From positions 682,001-746,000 of the forward strand of contig NZ_FOWE01000001.1 in NCBI RefSeq assembly GCF_900115395.1: a stretch of 64,000 nucleotides of DNA, given 5' to 3'. The position numbers and the translations under genes were made by a program. This stretch comes from Geodermatophilus obscurus (GTDB lineage: Bacteria > Actinomycetota > Actinomycetes > Mycobacteriales > Geodermatophilaceae). Positions within the stretch are counted from its first letter, which is position 1, and the number at the start of each line of letters is the position of its first letter. Shown piece after piece: positions 45,780 to 54,169 of this stretch. The notes below the pieces were generated by a model that ran no database searches, was not told where the DNA came from, and saw nothing but the letters and a program-made list of their open reading frames with translations.

Positions 45780-46759
45780 CGCGCGTTCTCCTCCTGGAAC
45801 AGCGTCGACACCGTCCGCAGCGCCAGCGTGGCGATGGCGATCGTGCCGATGACGACGACGACGCCCGCGGCGGACGCCCGGCCGTAGTCGTGGGCCTGGT
45901 AGAAGGTCTGGTAGATCACGTAGGGCAGGTTCGCCGTGCCCAGGCCGCCCGAGGTGATCGTGAAGACGGCGTCGAAGTTCTGGACGATGTAGATCGACCC
46001 CAGCAGGCCGCCGAGCTCCAGGTAGCGGCGCAGGTGCGGGAAGGTCATGTAGCGGAAGATCTGCCACGTGCTGGCACCGTCGATGCGGGCGGCCTCGATG
46101 ACGTCCAGCGGCCGGCTCTGCAGCCCTGCCAGCAGGATCAGCATCATGAACGGCGTCCACTGCCAGATCAGCGCGACCTCGACCGCGACCAGCGGGGCCG
46201 CGGTGATCCAGTCCGGCTGCGGCGCGTTGTCGGAGCCGAACAGCCGCCAGATCCCGGTGAGGGTGCCGTTGAGCAGGCCGTACTCGGGGTTGAACAGGGC
46301 GTGCTTCCACAGCAGCGCCGCGGCCACCGGGACGACGAGGAACGGCGTGATCATCATCGTGCGGACGATGCCGCGACCCCGGAACTTCCGGTCCAGCAGC
46401 AGCGCGATGCCCAGCCCCAGCAGCAGGCTGACCAGCACGACGACCACGGTGAGGATGACGGTGACGAGGATCGCCCGGCGCATGTTGACGTCGGTCAGCA
46501 CGTCCGCGTAGTTGCCGAACCCGGCGAAGCCGCGCTCGTCGGGGTAGTAGGCGTTCCAGTCCATGAACGAGACGACCAGCGTGACGACGAACGGCAGCTG
46601 GGTGACGATGATCGTGAACACCAGCGCCGGCAGCAGCGGTGCCCGCCGCGCCCAGTCCGACGTCCGGCGGAGCGCCCCACCCGAGGGTGGCGGTGGTGGC
46701 GGCGGTGGCGGCGGTTGCTGGTCGCGCCCGCGGCTGGTCTGGAGGGTGCTGGTGCTCAT
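45776..46759 (-). CDS. ABC polyol/sugar transporter permease (MalF type) with N-terminal polyproline run
   Basis: 327 residues. Six membrane segments from about residue 42, EAA loop VIEAARIDGASTWQIFRYMT near residue 222. Residues 16-25 are ten consecutive prolines (QQ-P10-SGG) in the cytoplasmic tail, a sequence that normally stalls ribosomes unless elongation factor P acts. Ribosome site GGGGAAGG before ATG 46759. Confidence 0.93.
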   Translation of the reverse strand: MSTSTLQTSRGRDQQPPPPPPPPPPSGGALRRTSDWARRAPLLPALVFTIIVTQLPFVVTLVVSFMDWNAYYPDERGFAGFGNYADVLTDVNMRRAILVTVILTVVVVLVSLLLGLGIALLLDRKFRGRGIVRTMMITPFLVVPVAAALLWKHALFNPEYGLLNGTLTGIWRLFGSDNAPQPDWITAAPLVAVEVALIWQWTPFMMLILLAGLQSRPLDVIEAARIDGASTWQIFRYMTFPHLRRYLELGGLLGSIYIVQNFDAVFTITSGGLGTANLPYVIYQTFYQAHDYGRASAAGVVVVIGTIAIATLALRTVSTLFQEENAR

Positions 46760-46796
46760 CCCGCTGCCTTCCCCTGGTGTGGTCCTGCCGGCCCGG

Positions 46797-48164
46797 TCAA
46801 CCCGAATCCCGCTCCCGGTAGCGCTCGGCGACGTCCGAGGCGAGCTCCTGCCCCCGTTGCAGTGCCTCGTCCACCGTCATCTGGCCGGCGATGGCGGAGC
46901 TGACGTCCTGGGACACCTGGGTGGCCAGGTCCGGGAACTCCGGGATGCCCACGAACTGGATGCCGGGGGCGGGGCGGGGCTGCACGCCGGGGTCGTTCGG
47001 GTCGGCGGCCTCGATGGCCGCCAGCGTGGGCTCGGCGAACGCGGAGGCCTCGGCGAGGTAGTCGGGGTTCTCGTAGGTCGACGCGCGCTTGCCGGCGGGG
47101 ACGCGTGACCAGCCGAGCTCCTCGCCGACCAGCTGCTCGTACTCCGCGCTGGAGGCCCAGGAGATGAACTCCCAGGCGGCGTCCTTCTTCGCGCTCGCCT
47201 GCTGGATGCTCCACGACCAGGCGTACAGCCAGCCGGAGCTGTCGGTCTCGACCACCGGCGCCGGCGCGTAGCCCATCAGGCCCCGCACCGGGGAGTCGGC
47301 GGACTCCAGCGACCCGGCCGCCGACGTCGCGTCGTACCACATCGCCGCGTTGCCCTGGACCACGTTGTTGAGGCACTCGGTGAAGCCGGCCTGCGGGGCG
47401 CCGACCTCGCCGTGCTCGCGGACGAGGTCGACGTAGAAGGTGACGGCCTCGCGGAACTCCGCGCTGTCGACCCGGGGCTCCCAGTCCTCGGTGAACCAGG
47501 TGCCGCCGAAGGTGTTGACCACGGTGGTCAGCGGGGCGAAGACCTGGCCCCAGCCGGGCTGGCCGCGCAGGCAGATGCCGGCCATCCCCGGCTCGACGCC
47601 GTCGACGGCCGCCGCGATGTCGGCGACCTCCTGCCACGTCGGGGCGGCGGGCATCTCGATCCCCGCGGCCTCCAGGACGTCCCGGCGGTACATGAGGAAC
47701 GAGGACTCGCCGTAGAACGGCTCCCCGTAGAGCCGGCCGTCGTCACCGGACAGCGACGCCGTCAGCGGGGCGAGGACGTCGTCCTGGTCGAACTCCGCAT
47801 CGGCCTCGACGTACTCGTCCAGCGGGGCGATCCACTCGCTGCGGGCGTAGATGGGGATCTCGAAGTTGCTCAGCGTCGCGACGTCGTACTGGCCGGCCTG
47901 ACTGGAAAACTCCTGGCTGATCTTGTCCCGGACGTCGTTCTCCGGCAGCGTCGTGAAGTTGACCGTGATCCCGGTCTCCGCGGTGAAGTGCTCCGCGGTG
48001 AGCTGCTGCAGGTCGACCATCTGCGGGTTGTTGACCATCAGCACGTCGATGGTGTCCGGTCCGCCGCCGCTGGGCCCTCCGCCCCAGCCGGCGCACCCGG
48101 TGAGCACGAGGGTTACGGCGGTCGACACGGTCACGGCGGGTGCGAGGCGGGTGCGTCTGTGCAC
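46797..48164 (-). CDS. ABC transporter solute-binding lipoprotein (polyol/sugar)
   Basis: 455 residues from GTG 48164 (AGGA site). The signal peptide ends in lipobox LVLTGC, so the mature protein is anchored at about Cys24. The family-1 fold follows, beginning DTIDVLMVNNPQMVDLQQLT, with EPFYGESSFLMYRRDVLEAA near residue 148, a block typical of sorbitol/mannitol-binding proteins (SmoE-like). It is first in the polyol operon and divergent from the SorC regulator. The dehydrogenases downstream make a polyol the likely ligand. Confidence 0.93.
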   Translation of the reverse strand: MHRRTRLAPAVTVSTAVTLVLTGCAGWGGGPSGGGPDTIDVLMVNNPQMVDLQQLTAEHFTAETGITVNFTTLPENDVRDKISQEFSSQAGQYDVATLSNFEIPIYARSEWIAPLDEYVEADAEFDQDDVLAPLTASLSGDDGRLYGEPFYGESSFLMYRRDVLEAAGIEMPAAPTWQEVADIAAAVDGVEPGMAGICLRGQPGWGQVFAPLTTVVNTFGGTWFTEDWEPRVDSAEFREAVTFYVDLVREHGEVGAPQAGFTECLNNVVQGNAAMWYDATSAAGSLESADSPVRGLMGYAPAPVVETDSSGWLYAWSWSIQQASAKKDAAWEFISWASSAEYEQLVGEELGWSRVPAGKRASTYENPDYLAEASAFAEPTLAAIEAADPNDPGVQPRPAPGIQFVGIPEFPDLATQVSQDVSSAIAGQMTVDEALQRGQELASDVAERYRERDSG

Positions 48165-48200
48165 GGTCCGGTCCTATCCCGAGGCAGCCATCGATGGGCG

Positions 48201-48214
48201 TGCTCATCTGAGCA
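48201..48214. promoter_or_regulatory. Probable SorC-family operator, site 1
   Basis: TGCTCATCTGAGCA, arms TGCTCA/TGAGCA, 37 bp upstream of the binding-protein start codon. A related CTCA-GATG-TGAG lies at 48223-48234. Confidence 0.55.
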
Positions 48215-48257
48215 CCGGTCCCCTCAGATGTGAGTGACGTGAGTCTCATACGTCCGG

Positions 48258-48287
48258 CTGACGGCGTCAAGGCTCGTGGGATAGTGA
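48258..48287 (+). promoter_or_regulatory. Putative promoter of the sorC-like gene
   Basis: CTGACG (48258-48263), 18-base spacer, TAGTGA (48282-48287). Start of transcription would be near 48294, just before operator site 2, allowing autoregulation. Confidence 0.35.
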
Positions 48288-48296
48288 GCCTCTGCG

Positions 48297-48310
48297 CGCT
48301 CAGATGAGCA
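48297..48310. promoter_or_regulatory. Probable SorC-family operator, site 2
   Basis: CGCTCAGATGAGCA: 13 of 14 bases match the reverse complement of site 1, 96 bp away. It overlaps the 5' leader of the regulator gene. Confidence 0.55.
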
Positions 48311-48321
48311 GGAGGGGTTCC

Positions 48322-49269
48322 GTGGCAGGAGAGCCGGGTGGCCCGGCGCAGGTGGTCCTCACGGCGACGATCGCCCGCCGCTACTACCTCGACGGCCGGT
48401 CGAAGGTCGAGATCGCCGACGAGTTCGGCCTGAGCCGCTTCAAGGTCGCCCGCATCCTCGACACCGCGCGTCAGAGCGGACTGGTCCGCATCGAGATCCG
48501 GCACGAGGGGGAGATCGACGTCGACCTCTCGGCGCGCCTGCGGGACCGCTTCGGGCTCCAGCACGCCATCGTCCTGGACACCCCCGACGACGACGCGGCG
48601 TCGCTCCGCGACCACCTCGGGCGGGCGGCGGCGCAGCTGCTCGCCGAGGTGATCACACCGCAGGACGTGCTCGGCCTGGCCTGGGCCCGGGCGGTCAGCG
48701 CGATGGCCCGCGCCCTGCCGCCGCTGCCCGGGACGCCGGTCGTCCAGCTCACCGGCGCCATGTCCCTGCCCGGCGGGCCCGACACCTCCGTCGACGTCGT
48801 GCGTGAGGTGGCCAGCGCGTCGGGCGGTGCGGCGCACGTCTTCTACGCGCCCTTCACGGTCCCCGACGCCGCCACCGCGCGCGCCCTGCGCCAGCAGCCC
48901 GAGGTGGCCCGGGCGTTCGCGCACCTGCCGGCGGTGACCAAGGCGGTGGCGGGGGTCGGCCTGTGGGCGCCGGGCCTCTCGGTCCTCCACGACGCCCTGC
49001 CCGAGGACGACCGCGCCGCCCTCGTGCGGCTCGGGGTCTGCGCGGACGTGTCGGGGGTGTTCCTGTCGGCCGACGGCGAGCCGGTCACCACGCAGCTGTC
49101 CGAGCGCATGATCGGGATCAGCGCGGAGGAGATGCGGGCCATCCCCGAGGTCATCACCATCCCCTACGGCGTGGCGAAGGCCCTGGCCGTCCGCGCCTCC
49201 CTCCTCAGCGGCCTGGTCGGTGGCATCGTGACCCACGCGGCCCTCGCTTCCGCCGTGCTCGAGGAGTGA
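48322..49269 (+). CDS. SorC/DeoR-type sugar-binding transcriptional regulator
   Basis: 315 residues from GTG 48322, which follows an AGGAGGGG site; the in-frame ATG at 48304 lies within operator site 2 and has none. N-terminal HTH: ATIARRYYLDGRSKVEIADE and FGLSRFKVARILDTAR. The sugar-phosphate-binding domain has LGLAWARAVSAMARALPPLP near residue 118, VVQLTGAMSLPGG near residue 142 and the C-terminal ALAVRASLLSGLVGGIVTH. SorC proteins usually answer to a sugar or sugar phosphate. It diverges from the polyol operon and shares a control region with TGCTCA-type palindromes. Confidence 0.92.
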   Translation: MAGEPGGPAQVVLTATIARRYYLDGRSKVEIADEFGLSRFKVARILDTARQSGLVRIEIRHEGEIDVDLSARLRDRFGLQHAIVLDTPDDDAASLRDHLGRAAAQLLAEVITPQDVLGLAWARAVSAMARALPPLPGTPVVQLTGAMSLPGGPDTSVDVVREVASASGGAAHVFYAPFTVPDAATARALRQQPEVARAFAHLPAVTKAVAGVGLWAPGLSVLHDALPEDDRAALVRLGVCADVSGVFLSADGEPVTTQLSERMIGISAEEMRAIPEVITIPYGVAKALAVRASLLSGLVGGIVTHAALASAVLEE

Positions 49270-49309
49270 GGACCCGCGGACGCCGGCGACCACCGCCCGG
49301 AGGAGGCCC

Positions 49310-50119
49310 ATGCGCGAGGTGACCGGGACCGCGGGGACCGCCGACGAGGTCCCCCTCGTCGGGGGCACCGCCAACCGCGGGCAGGTGGTGCGCGTCGGGG
49401 ACACCGTCCGCCGGCCCCGCCGCGACACCACCGCGGCCACGCACGCCCTGCTGCGACACCTCGCCGACGTCGGCTTCACCGGCGCCCCACGGGTCCTCGG
49501 CGTGGACGGCCGGGGCCGGGAGGTCCTCTCCTACGTCCCCGGCACCGCCGTGACGCCGCCCTACCCGGCCTGGGCCCTCACCGACGACGCGCTGGTCAGC
49601 GTCGCCCACCTGCTGCGCGACTACCACCGGGCGGTGAGCACCTTCGACCCGGCGGGACACGTGTGGCCGCCGCACCCCCCGTCCCCCTTCAGCGGCGAGC
49701 TCGTGACCCACAACGACGTCAACCTCGACAACGTCGTCTTCCGGGACGGACGGGCCGCCGCCCTCATCGACTTCGACCTGGCCAGCCCCGGCAGCCGGGT
49801 CTGGGACGTCGCCGGCGCCGCACGGCTGTGGGCACCGCTGCGGCCGGACCGGCACATCGGCGACGCCCGGCGCGGGCGGGCGCTCGGCCGCTTCCGGCTG
49901 TTCGCCGACGCATACGGGCTGACCGCCGCGGACCGCGAGCAGGTGGTCACCGCGGTCCTGCACAACCACGACTGGTCCTACGACATCGTCGGCACGGCCG
50001 CCGCGGGGGGCCACGCCGCCTTCTCCGACTACTGGGCGAACGGGGCGATGGTGCGGGCCCGGGAGACGCGCCAGTGGTACGTCGAGAACGGCGACGCGCT
50101 GCGCAGGGCGCTGACCTGA
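49310..50119 (+). CDS. Aminoglycoside phosphotransferase (APH)-family kinase
   Basis: 269 residues from ATG 49310, GGAGGA site, 40 bp after the SorC-type gene. The kinase catalytic loop is LVTHNDVNLDNVVF (D-x-x-x-x-N) near residue 137 and the metal motif AALIDFDLASPGSRVWD near residue 156. The ATP-binding N-lobe is reduced (PLVGGTANRGQVVRVGDTVRR). The family phosphorylates small alcohols, amino sugars, drugs or choline-like compounds. Its place behind the polyol regulator might mean a role in polyol or ketose use, but solo APH genes are common, so no substrate is claimed. Confidence 0.88.
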   Translation: MREVTGTAGTADEVPLVGGTANRGQVVRVGDTVRRPRRDTTAATHALLRHLADVGFTGAPRVLGVDGRGREVLSYVPGTAVTPPYPAWALTDDALVSVAHLLRDYHRAVSTFDPAGHVWPPHPPSPFSGELVTHNDVNLDNVVFRDGRAAALIDFDLASPGSRVWDVAGAARLWAPLRPDRHIGDARRGRALGRFRLFADAYGLTAADREQVVTAVLHNHDWSYDIVGTAAAGGHAAFSDYWANGAMVRARETRQWYVENGDALRRALT

Positions 50120-50136
50120 TCCCGTGCCTCAGGGCG

Positions 50137-50196
50137 TGACCGGTCGACCGCCGGCGCCCCTGCACCCCGCCCGACGCCGGCGGACGGGACCGGTCA
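50137..50196. terminator. Long inverted repeat between convergent genes, probable terminator
   Basis: Left arm TGACCGGTC-GA-CCGCCGGCG (50137-50156) pairs with right arm 50175-50196 (CGCCGGCGG, a four-base bulge, GACCGGTCA). Two 9-bp stems with a small internal loop and an 18-base apex. It includes the stop codon of the reductase gene. Confidence 0.55.
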
Positions 50197-50856
50197 GTCG
50201 GACCCCGCAGCCGGGACCGGCCGGAGCTCCCGACCGTCCTCACCCCGACCCGGCTCCTGCTCCTGTCCCGACGATGCCGGGGCGAGGTCCTGGGGCCGTC
50301 GGACGGCGTAGCGCAGCAGGACGACCCCGTTGCCGAACCGCCGGTTCTCCACCAGCTCGAGGTCGGTCGGCTCGTCGGCGGTCTCGAACAGCCGTCGACC
50401 GCGGCCGACGACGACCGGGTTGACGTAGAGCCGGTACTCGTCGACCAGGTCCAGCCGGCGGAAGGTCTCGACCAGGTCGACCCCGCCGAGCGTCATGTCC
50501 CCGCCGGGCTGCTGCTTCAGCGCGCGGATCTCGCCGGGGTCCACCTCCGCCCGCAGCGAGGCGTTGGGGCCGACCTCCCGCAGCGTGCGGGAGTACACGA
50601 TCTTCGGCACCGCCCGCCAGATGCCGGCGAACTCGTGCATCACGGGCGGGAGGTCCGGGTCCTGGTCGGCCGTCGGCCAGAACGCCTCCATGAGCTCGTA
50701 GGTGACCCGGCCCTCGACGAAGGCGCTCGCGGTCGCGAGCTGCTCGTTGAAGTGCGCGTGCAGCTCCTCGTCGACGCGGTGCCAGCTCAGGTCGTGGTCC
50801 GGCCCCTCGAAGCAGCCGTCCAGCGACAGCATCATGTGCACGACGATCTTCCGCAT
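50194..50856 (-). CDS. Dihydrofolate reductase-like (RibD C-terminal domain) protein
   Basis: 220 residues from ATG 50856 with AGGAGG close by. MRKIVVHMMLSLDGCFEGPD, EGRVTYELMEAFWP near residue 48 and GGDMTLGGVDLVETFRRLDL near residue 118 mark the stand-alone RibD_C/DHFR-like family that binds NADPH. Its physiological substrate is usually unknown; it is not the essential folA enzyme by type. The last 35 residues are a charged, low-complexity tail. Monocistronic. Confidence 0.88.
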   Translation of the reverse strand: MRKIVVHMMLSLDGCFEGPDHDLSWHRVDEELHAHFNEQLATASAFVEGRVTYELMEAFWPTADQDPDLPPVMHEFAGIWRAVPKIVYSRTLREVGPNASLRAEVDPGEIRALKQQPGGDMTLGGVDLVETFRRLDLVDEYRLYVNPVVVGRGRRLFETADEPTDLELVENRRFGNGVVLLRYAVRRPQDLAPASSGQEQEPGRGEDGRELRPVPAAGSD

Positions 50857-50954
50857 GCGTCCTCCTGGTCGACGACCCGGTCCGGGAGCTCGGACCGGCG
50901 CGCGCGGGGGATCTCATCGGTCCCGCCGGCTCCGCTGGGCACGGCCGGTCGGGG

Positions 50955-51581
50955 TTGCGCCGATCCGCACACCGGCCCCGCCGGGCTGCCCTCGGTCGCC
51001 GCCGACAACCTGCAGGGCGCCCGGCTCGCGTGCAGCACCTCATCGGGCTGGGGCGCACCCGCATCGGCATGGTCACGGGACGCTCGGACCTGCTGTCCGC
51101 GCAGCAGCGGGAGCAGGGCTACTGCGAGGCGCTCGTCGCCGCGGGGCTGCCCGTGGACGAGGACCTGGTGCGGTCCGGCGGCTTCGAGCCGGAGATCGCG
51201 CGCGAGGCGGCCCGCGACCTGCTCTCGCGCCCGTCCCCGCCGACCGCGGTGTTCGCGGCCGACGACCTCTCGGCGCTGGTGACGGTGGAGGTCGCGGCCG
51301 AGCTCGGGCTCGACGTGCCGCGTCAGCTCTCGGTGGTCGGCTTCGACGACATCCCGGAGTCCGCTGTCGCCGACCCCCCGCTGACCACGGTGCAGCAGCC
51401 GATCCGGCGGATGGGCAAGGAGGCCGCCGACATGCTCCTGGCCCTCATCGCCGGCGAGGGCGTGGCCGACCTCCACCGCACCCAGGCCACCTCGCTCGTC
51501 CACCGCGCCCCCGGGGCCGGGCCTCGCGGGCTGAGCCGCACGGTCGCCGCCGTCGTCGGCCGGACCCCGACGACGCCCTGA
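50955..51581 (+). pseudogene. LacI-family regulator, 5'-truncated and frameshifted
   Basis: The C-terminal ligand domain is clear: VQHLIGLGRTRIGMVTGRSD, VFAADDLSALVTVEVAAELG and LSVVGFDDIPESAVADPPLT. Upstream homology continues in a different frame (AGLPSVAADNLQGARLA, to about 51030), so one base is missing where GCG-GTG-CAG would be expected. The DNA-binding and hinge part is wholly absent; the DNA before about 50955 is the promoter side of the reductase gene. It ends within a 15-bp tandem repeat. It cannot encode a working repressor. Confidence 0.75.
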
Positions 51582-51615
51582 CCCGCGACGCCCTGACCCG
51601 CGACGCCCTGACCCG
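51571..51615. repeat. 15-bp tandem repeat, three exact units
   Basis: CGACGCCCTGACCCG three times without change. The stop codon of the broken LacI frame is in the first unit. The last unit is followed by a degenerate partial copy. Confidence 0.9.
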
Positions 51616-51727
51616 CGCCGCCCGCTCCCCCGTCCTCCGGGGCGTGGAATGGCCGACGACCGGTGATGCTTGTCCTCTGCAACGACAGTCGACACGGGGC
51701 GCTGCCGCGCGCCCAGGGGGACTAACG

Positions 51728-52996
51728 GTGACCGCCACCCAGGACCGCAGCACCGCCGTGCGCGAGGACGTCCCCGCGCCGCGCCGGGCGCTGCTGGCAC
51801 TCGTCCTCGGCGCCTTCGTCGCCGTCGGCGCGTTCACCATCGACATGTACCTGCCGGCGCTGCCCGCCATCGCCACCGACCTGCGCACCAGCTCCCCGAT
51901 GGTCCAGCTGACGCTGACCGGCACGCTGGTCGGGCTCGCCCTGGGGCAGCTGGTCATCGGGCCGCTCTCCGACGCGCTCGGCCGGCGCCGTCCGCTGCTG
52001 GCGGGGACCGCGCTGCACGTGGTGGCCTCGCTGCTCGTCCTGGTCGCACCGACCGTGGAGGTGCTCGGCGTCCTCCGCGTCCTGCAGGGCGTGGGCAGCG
52101 CCGCCGGTGGGGTGGTCGCCATGGCCATCGTCCGGGACCTGTTCGAGGGGCGGGCGGCCGCGACCATGCTGTCCCGGCTGTTCCTGGTCATGGGCGCCGC
52201 TCCCGTGCTGGCCCCCACGGTCGGCGGGGAGCTGCTGCGGATCACCTCCTGGCGCGGCGTGTTCGCCGTCCTGGCGCTCTACGGCCTGCTGCTGCTCGTC
52301 GTCGGCGCGCTCGCCGTCCCCGAGACCCTGCCGCCGGGCCGCCGCGTGACCGGTGGGATCGCCGGGACCCTGCGCACCTACCGGGGGCTGCTCCGGGACC
52401 GGGTCTACGTCGGGCTGGTCCTGGTGGCCGGGCTGACGATGGCCGGGCTGTTCAGCTACGTGTCGGGGTCCTCCTTCGTCTACCAGCGCCAGTTCGGCCT
52501 CGACGAGCAGCAGTTCGGCATGCTGTTCGGCGCCGGCGCCTTCTTCCTCATCGGCACGACCCAGCTCAACCCGGTCCTGCTGCGCCGCTGGTCCCCCGCG
52601 CAGGTGCTGTCGGTCGCCATGCTGGGCGGGACCATCGCGGGGCTGGTCCTGCTGGGCCTGGCGGCCGGCGGATGGGGCGGGCTCGCCGGCGTCGTCGTCC
52701 CGCTGTGGGCGGTGCTCGCCGCCGTCGGGCTCGCGCTGCCCAACGCCCCGGCGCTGGCGCTGGCCGCACACGGCGAGACCGCGGGCTCCGCGGCCGCCCT
52801 CCTGGGCGCCGTGCAGTTCGGCATCGGCGCCGCGGTCTCCCCGCTCGTCGGCGTGCTGGGCAACGACGCCACGGCGATGGCGCTCACCATGGGGGCCGGG
52901 CTGGCGCTGGGCGTGCTGGTGCTGGTCACCGTCGTCCGGCCGTGGCAGCTGTCCGACCTGCCCGACGCGCCGGCCGTCGGGCAGGTCGCCCACTGA
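51728..52996 (+). CDS. Bcr/CflA-type MFS drug resistance transporter
   Basis: 422 residues from GTG 51728 (AGGGGGAC site). Twelve membrane segments; helix 1 ends FTIDMYLPALPAIATDLRTS, the hallmark of the Bcr/CflA (DHA1) group. LVIGPLSDALGRRRPLLAG near residue 80 is motif A and LRVLQGVGSAAGGVVAMAIV near residue 120 the antiporter-type helix. It should expel a small molecule in exchange for protons; specificity unknown. It stands alone downstream of the broken LacI gene. Confidence 0.92.
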   Translation: MTATQDRSTAVREDVPAPRRALLALVLGAFVAVGAFTIDMYLPALPAIATDLRTSSPMVQLTLTGTLVGLALGQLVIGPLSDALGRRRPLLAGTALHVVASLLVLVAPTVEVLGVLRVLQGVGSAAGGVVAMAIVRDLFEGRAAATMLSRLFLVMGAAPVLAPTVGGELLRITSWRGVFAVLALYGLLLLVVGALAVPETLPPGRRVTGGIAGTLRTYRGLLRDRVYVGLVLVAGLTMAGLFSYVSGSSFVYQRQFGLDEQQFGMLFGAGAFFLIGTTQLNPVLLRRWSPAQVLSVAMLGGTIAGLVLLGLAAGGWGGLAGVVVPLWAVLAAVGLALPNAPALALAAHGETAGSAAALLGAVQFGIGAAVSPLVGVLGNDATAMALTMGAGLALGVLVLVTVVRPWQLSDLPDAPAVGQVAH

Positions 52997-53169
52997 GACG
53001 CGACGGCCAGCGCTCGGGCGGTGACCGGGTCGCAGCCCTCGGCGGTGACCCGGACGGTGGTCCCCCAGGCCGGTCGGCCGGACGACCGGGAGGGCTCGGC
53101 CGTCGAAGGCGTCGGTGGCCGTGGCCTCGGGGCCTCCTCCGTCTGACAGCCGTCGGGCACCATCCGGCC

Positions 53170-53475
53170 GTGGATCCCGAACTGCTGCTGCGGACGGCGG
53201 CCGACCGGCTGGATGCACTGGCCGCCCGGACGACCCATGGCGACTGGCGGACCCGCGGACTGCTGGCGACCCGCCCGGAGGTGGTCGCGCACCTCCCCGG
53301 CGGGAACACCGAGCACGTGGCCGAGGCACGGGCTGGGACCGGTGCGTGGATCGCCGCCCTCTCCCCCGCGCTCGCCGCGCCTCTGGCGAGCTGGCTGCGC
53401 GCCGCGGCGGCGCACGAGCCGGTGGACCCGGCGGCCGAGGTGTTCGCCCGGGCGCTGCTCCCGCGGCTGCCCTGA
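53170..53475 (+). CDS. Small conserved hypothetical protein
   Basis: 101 residues from GTG 53170: VDPELLLRTAADRLDALAAR, then TTHGDWRTRGLLATRPEVVA, TEHVAEARAGTGAWIAALSP and alanine-rich helices to the end. Proteins of this pattern (a short helical protein with a GDW-R and VVAH block) recur in related actinobacteria. No ribosome site is obvious, which lowers confidence in the start. The 173-bp stretch before it shows no other feature. Function unknown. Confidence 0.6.
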   Translation: MDPELLLRTAADRLDALAARTTHGDWRTRGLLATRPEVVAHLPGGNTEHVAEARAGTGAWIAALSPALAAPLASWLRAAAAHEPVDPAAEVFARALLPRLP

Positions 53476-53651
53476 CCGAACGGGTCGCCGCAGGCACGCC
53501 GGGGCTGCCAGCCGCGCCGCGACGAGGAGCCCCGTTCTGCACGCCCGCTGCCGGCAGGACGTCCTGAGCGGCCGAACCACGCACCGGTCGTGGAGAGCCA
53601 CGAGCAGCCGAAGCCATCGCCTCGTGCAGCCGCACGAGACGCTGCCGGAGT

Positions 53652-53825
53652 CCGGTGAGGTGCCCACCCGCCAGCGTGGTGCTCACCTCCGGCGTCCCGC
53701 TCGGGGTGGTGCCGGACATACTCGGCCACTCCCCGATCGCGATCACCGGCGACGTCGACGGGCACGTCTCACCCGACGTCTCGCGCGAGGCCGCGGACAT
53801 CCTCGGCGCCGTCCTCGGCGGATGA
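53652..53825 (+). pseudogene. Tyrosine recombinase (phage-type integrase) C-terminal remnant, catalytic residues lost
   Basis: The plus-strand frame ending at TGA 53823-53825 reads ...VRCPPASVVLTSGVPLGVVP, then DILGHSPIAITGDVDGHVSP and DVSREAADILGAVLGG. This is the end of a tyrosine integrase, where HS-AS-LL...GVPLKVV...LGHSSIAITGDVYGHVSP is the usual form. The nucleophile tyrosine is Asp here (GDVDGHV) and the His of the RHxx block is Cys. Nothing upstream (53476-53651) continues the gene; that stretch has only a small hairpin CTCGTGC-AGCC-GCACGAG near 53622-53639. It marks an old, inactivated mobile element. Confidence 0.65.
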
Positions 53826-54135
53826 CGACGGGGAACTCGGTGGAGACGGGCGCTGAGCCGGACCGGTGGACGTCGCGTCGGTGATCGACCCCGAGGACGA
53901 CGACCTCACGCGGTTCTTCCACGACCCGGTACAGCCCGCGGTAGGTCCCGCGGCGAGTTGGCCAGATCCCGGCCGGCTCGCCGCGGAGCGGCATTCCGGC
54001 CCTCCGCGGGCTCATGACGAGCGTCGTGGTGACGAAGTCGATGACCGCTGCCGCGACCGCCTCGGGCAACCTCTCGGCAAGGGCTCGCCTCGCCGGCGGC
54101 GTGAGGACCCGCTCGTGGGGCGGCCCGTCGCTCAC
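53743..54135 (-). CDS. RelE/ParE-type toxin-like ORF with read-through tail
   Basis: Residues 8-92 match the RelE fold: VLTPPARRALAERLPEAVAA, PRRAGMPLRGEPAGIWPTRR, GTYRGLYRVVEEPREVVVL and DHRRDVHR. Normal family members stop about here; this frame runs on for 40 arginine-rich residues across the antisense strand of the integrase remnant, so the original stop seems to have been lost at a junction near 53830-53860. GTG 54135 has no clear ribosome site. No intact antitoxin precedes it. Possibly a non-functional toxin remnant; it would cleave ribosome-bound mRNA if active. Confidence 0.5.
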   Translation of the reverse strand: MSDGPPHERVLTPPARRALAERLPEAVAAAVIDFVTTTLVMSPRRAGMPLRGEPAGIWPTRRGTYRGLYRVVEEPREVVVLGVDHRRDVHRSGSAPVSTEFPVVIRRGRRRGCPRPRARRRVRRARRRRR

Positions 54136-54169
54136 GGCCGCAGCCGACGGACCGCCTCGACACCACGTG

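Noticed and set aside
51571-51615. Tandem repeat considered as CRISPR
   Set aside because: Units are 15 bp and directly adjacent with no spacers, and no cas genes are present.
51722-53800. 692-codon minus-strand frame over the exporter and downstream genes
   Set aside because: Antisense shadow; the plus strand shows the Bcr/CflA signature and a plausible start.
53500-53900. Possible tRNA attachment site beside the integrase remnant
   Set aside because: No cloverleaf, T-loop or direct repeat could be found; no tRNA gene was seen anywhere in the window.
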